Shown: positions 38,672 through 40,717 of the stretch, piece by piece
How positions within the stretch are numbered: position 1 is the first letter of the stretch
How the letters are laid out: each line of letters opens with the position of its first letter
Assembly (NCBI GenBank): GCA_016213675.1
Contig: JACQZW010000074.1
Span: 1-40,717 of the forward strand
Origin: Acidobacteriota bacterium
GTDB lineage: Bacteria > Acidobacteriota > Thermoanaerobaculia > Thermoanaerobaculales > Thermoanaerobaculaceae
Reading direction: 5' to 3'
Length of the DNA: 40,717 nucleotides
Notes under the pieces: model-generated
The model's input: only the letters and a program-made list of their open reading frames with translations
Database searches by the model: none
Told to the model about the DNA's origin: nothing
Program-made: the position numbers and the translations under genes

Positions 38672-39292
38672 TTGCTGCTGTCCATCGACCCCGTCGAACC
38701 CGAGCCCTGGCTGGTCGCCCGCGCCGTCCAGGCGCTGCGCCGCGGCGGCCTCGTGGTACTGCCGACGGACACGGTCTACGCCCTCGCCTGTCTCGCCGAC
38801 CACGACGGCGCCATCGAGCGGATGTACGAGGTCAAGGGGATCACCCCGTCGAAGCGCCTGTCGCTGCTGGTCGCCGACATTGCGAGCGGCAGCCGCTTCG
38901 CCCGGGCGATCCCCAACCGCGTGTTCCGCGCCATGCGCCGGGTCCTGCCCGGGCCGTACACCTTCATCTTCGCGGCGAGCTCCGAGACGCCGCGGGTAAT
39001 GCGACAGGCGCGCAAGACCGTCGGGCTGCGCATCCCGTCGAGCCCGATCGTCCTGGCGGTACTCGCGGAGCTCGGCGTCCCGCTGCTCACCACCTCGGTG
39101 CGCAACGACGCCGACGAGTGGGTGCTCGACCCGGCGGCGATCGAGGCGGAGCTGCGCGGCAAGGTCGACCTGGTCGTCGACGGGGGCCTGCTCGCCGCCG
39201 AGCCGTCGACGATCGTCGACCTCACCGGCGACGAGCCGGTGCTCGTCCGCGAGGGCAAGGGCGACGTCGCCGCCCTCGAGCTCTTCGACTGA
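38672..39292 (+). CDS. YrdC/Sua5-family threonylcarbamoyl-AMP synthase-like protein
   Basis: 206 residues from a TTG at 38672, chosen for the AGGAGG five bases upstream. The YrdC core shows 'ALRRGGLVVLPTDTVYALAC', in part, 'EVKGITPSKRLSLLVADI', 'VLPGPYTFIF', 'KTVGLRIPSSPIVLAVLAELG' in part, 'LLTTSVRN' and 'PSTIVDLTG'. The normal element is 'KxRpxxkPL'; here it is 'KGITPSKRLSLL', as in the YciO branch, so tRNA t6A synthesis (ATP + Thr + bicarbonate to threonylcarbamoyl-AMP) is likely but YciO-type function cannot be excluded. It is divergent from the small secreted protein gene. Confidence 0.85.
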   Translation: MLLSIDPVEPEPWLVARAVQALRRGGLVVLPTDTVYALACLADHDGAIERMYEVKGITPSKRLSLLVADIASGSRFARAIPNRVFRAMRRVLPGPYTFIFAASSETPRVMRQARKTVGLRIPSSPIVLAVLAELGVPLLTTSVRNDADEWVLDPAAIEAELRGKVDLVVDGGLLAAEPSTIVDLTGDEPVLVREGKGDVAALELFD

Positions 39293-39376
39293 TTCCGCGC
39301 CTCGAGGCCGGCTCTCGCCAGCTCCTTGCGTCGTGACCGGTTTACCGCGGCGGCCGCACTTGCTATCGTCCGGTCC

Positions 39377-40717
39377 ATGAGCGCCCGCCCCCCCTCGGCC
39401 CGCCCCTCCCGCACCCTCGTTTTCGCCTTCTTCGCCGCCCTCGCCGCCACCCTGGCGTCGGCCCAGGCGCCGGCCGCTCCGGTCGCCGCGCTGCCGGTCA
39501 ACCCGCTGCTCGCCGAGTGGATGACGCCGTTCGGCGTGCCGCCCTTCGCCGACGTCAAGGACGAGCACTTCGCCCCTGCCCTCAGGGAGGCGATGGCACG
39601 CCACAGCAAGGAGGTGGAGGCAATCGCCGGCAACCCGGAGCCGCCCAGCTTCGCGAACACGCTGGAGGCGCTCGACGACTCCGGGGTGCTGCTCGACCGG
39701 GTGCGGACGGTGTTCTTCAACCTCGCGGGGGCCGAGACCAACGACAACCTCCAGGCGATCCAGAAGGAGTTCGCGCCGCTGATGGCCGCCCACACCGACG
39801 ACATCCGCCTCGACGAGGCGCTCTTCCGGCGCGTCAAGGCGGTGTGGGACCAGCGCGCGACGCTCCAGCTCAGGCCGGACCAGCTCCGCCTGCTCGACGA
39901 GGAGTACAAGGACTTCGTCCGCGCCGGCGCCCTGCTCGGCCCGGAGCAGAAGCAGCGGATGCGCGACATCAACAAGGAGCTGGCCAGCCTGGCGGTGCGC
40001 TTCTCCGACAACCTCCTGAAGGAGACCAACGCCTACAAGCTGATCATCGAGACGCCGGAGGGGATCGCGGGGCTGCCCCCCGGAGTGATCGCCGGCGCCG
40101 CCGAGGCGGCGAAGGCGGCCAAGCTCGAAGGGAAGTGGGTCTTCACCCTGCACGCGCCGTCGATCTGGCCGTTCCTCCAGTACGCCTCCGACCGCGAGCT
40201 GCGGCGGCAGATTTTCACCGCCTACCTGTCCCGCTGCGACCACGGCGACGAGCGTGACAACAAGGCGGTCATCGCGCGGATCGCGGCGCTGCGGGCGGCC
40301 CGCGCCCAGCTCCTCGGCTACAAGACCCACGCCGACTTCGCCCTCGAGAAGGCGATGGCCAAGACGCCCGCCGGGGTCTACGGGCTGCTCGACAAGGTGT
40401 GGCCGCCGGCGCTCGCCGTCGCGCGGAAGGAAGCCGCCGACCTGCAGGCGACGATCGACGCGGAGGGAAGCGACTTCAAGCTCGCGAGCTGGGACTGGCG
40501 GTATTACGCGGAGAAGGTCAAGAAGGCCAGGTTCGACCTCGACGACACCCAGTTGCGGCCGTACTTCCCCCTCGACCGGGTGCGCGAGGGCGCCTTCATG
40601 GTCGCCAACCGCCTGTACGGCATCACCCTCACCGAGCGCAAGGACGTCCCGGTCTACCACCCCGAGGTCAAGGCCTTCGAGGTCAAGGAGAGAGACGGCA
40701 CGCACATCGGCATCTTC
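39377..40717 (+). CDS. M3A peptidyl-dipeptidase Dcp-like (3' end outside window)
   Basis: 447 codons are visible from ATG 39377 to the window edge with no stop. A signal peptide (TLVFAFFAALAATLASAQA) suggests a periplasmic enzyme. The N-terminal half matches the Dcp/thimet family: 'NPLLAEWMTPFGVPPFADVK' in outline, 'FANTLEALDDSG', 'FFNLAGAETND', 'QKQRMRDINKELASL', 'WPFLQYASDRELR', 'LLGYKTHADFALEKAMAKTP' and 'YFPLDRV'. The HEFGH-type zinc motif lies further downstream, beyond the window. Such enzymes remove C-terminal dipeptides or cut short oligopeptides. Confidence 0.9.
   Translation, partial: MSARPPSARPSRTLVFAFFAALAATLASAQAPAAPVAALPVNPLLAEWMTPFGVPPFADVKDEHFAPALREAMARHSKEVEAIAGNPEPPSFANTLEALDDSGVLLDRVRTVFFNLAGAETNDNLQAIQKEFAPLMAAHTDDIRLDEALFRRVKAVWDQRATLQLRPDQLRLLDEEYKDFVRAGALLGPEQKQRMRDINKELASLAVRFSDNLLKETNAYKLIIETPEGIAGLPPGVIAGAAEAAKAAKLEGKWVFTLHAPSIWPFLQYASDRELRRQIFTAYLSRCDHGDERDNKAVIARIAALRAARAQLLGYKTHADFALEKAMAKTPAGVYGLLDKVWPPALAVARKEAADLQATIDAEGSDFKLASWDWRYYAEKVKKARFDLDDTQLRPYFPLDRVREGAFMVANRLYGITLTERKDVPVYHPEVKAFEVKERDGTHIGIF

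Noticed and set aside
1..40717. tRNA, rRNA, riboswitch or prophage genes
   Set aside because: I found no cloverleaf with a CCA-proximal T-loop, no rRNA-like stretch, no recognisable riboswitch core apart from the trp attenuator, and no phage structural genes; a covariance-model scan would be needed to be sure.

Overview
The window is about 40.7 kb of very GC-rich bacterial DNA with dense genes and strong GC3 bias. The gene mix (secreted repeat-rich metalloproteases, TPR lipoprotein, M20/M3/M35 peptidases, Rrf2-cydAB, RHS debris, RAYT/REP elements) looks like an Acidobacteriota chromosome, perhaps Thermoanaerobaculia-like. That assignment is inference from style; no rRNA or other marker gene is present.

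Layout. 1-3.9 kb: tail of a GspB-like gene and a large secreted HExxH protease. 3.9-6.9 kb: rrf2-cydA-cydB operon for a bd-type quinol oxidase. 6.9-8.8 kb: Nudix hydrolase and M20 amidohydrolase, convergent. 8.85-14.0 kb: an unusual cluster of two alpha-oxoamine synthases (AOS), a dedicated AcpS, an AcsA-like acyl-activating enzyme and a free-standing acyl carrier protein, ending in a terminator. 14.0-18.5 kb: a methyltransferase, then a mobile-looking island (5'-truncated RHS toxin tip, membrane-anchored putative immunity protein, RAYT transposase) marked by copies of one REP-like sequence. 18.6-26.5 kb: TPR lipoprotein, X25-repeat protein, EamA transporter, ArsR plus permease, a deacetylase-SnoaL fusion, a DUF2202 protein and a YgbA-like protein. 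26.7-29.7 kb: M35 protease, then a DAG-kinase-like/CdsA-like lipid pair. 30-34.1 kb: a glycyl radical enzyme closely resembling trans-4-hydroxyproline dehydratase, its activase and a divergent PAS-AraC regulator. 34.1-36.9 kb: a TrpB2-DAHP synthase operon behind a textbook-like trp attenuator (19-residue leader with three consecutive Trp codons, antiterminator and terminator). 36.9-40.7 kb: metallophosphoesterase, small secreted protein, YrdC/Sua5 protein, and a Dcp-type peptidase cut by the window end.

The two strongest candidates for something undescribed are the ACP-linked dual-AOS cluster, whose ligase has a short-acyl pocket but has lost a hinge arginine, and the Trp-leader attenuator controlling trpB2 plus a divergent DAHP synthase. 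A lesser theme is anaerobic or NO physiology: FNR/DNR-type palindromes precede the YgbA-like gene and both secreted metalloproteases, next to an Fe-S Rrf2-controlled bd oxidase and an oxygen-sensitive glycyl radical enzyme.
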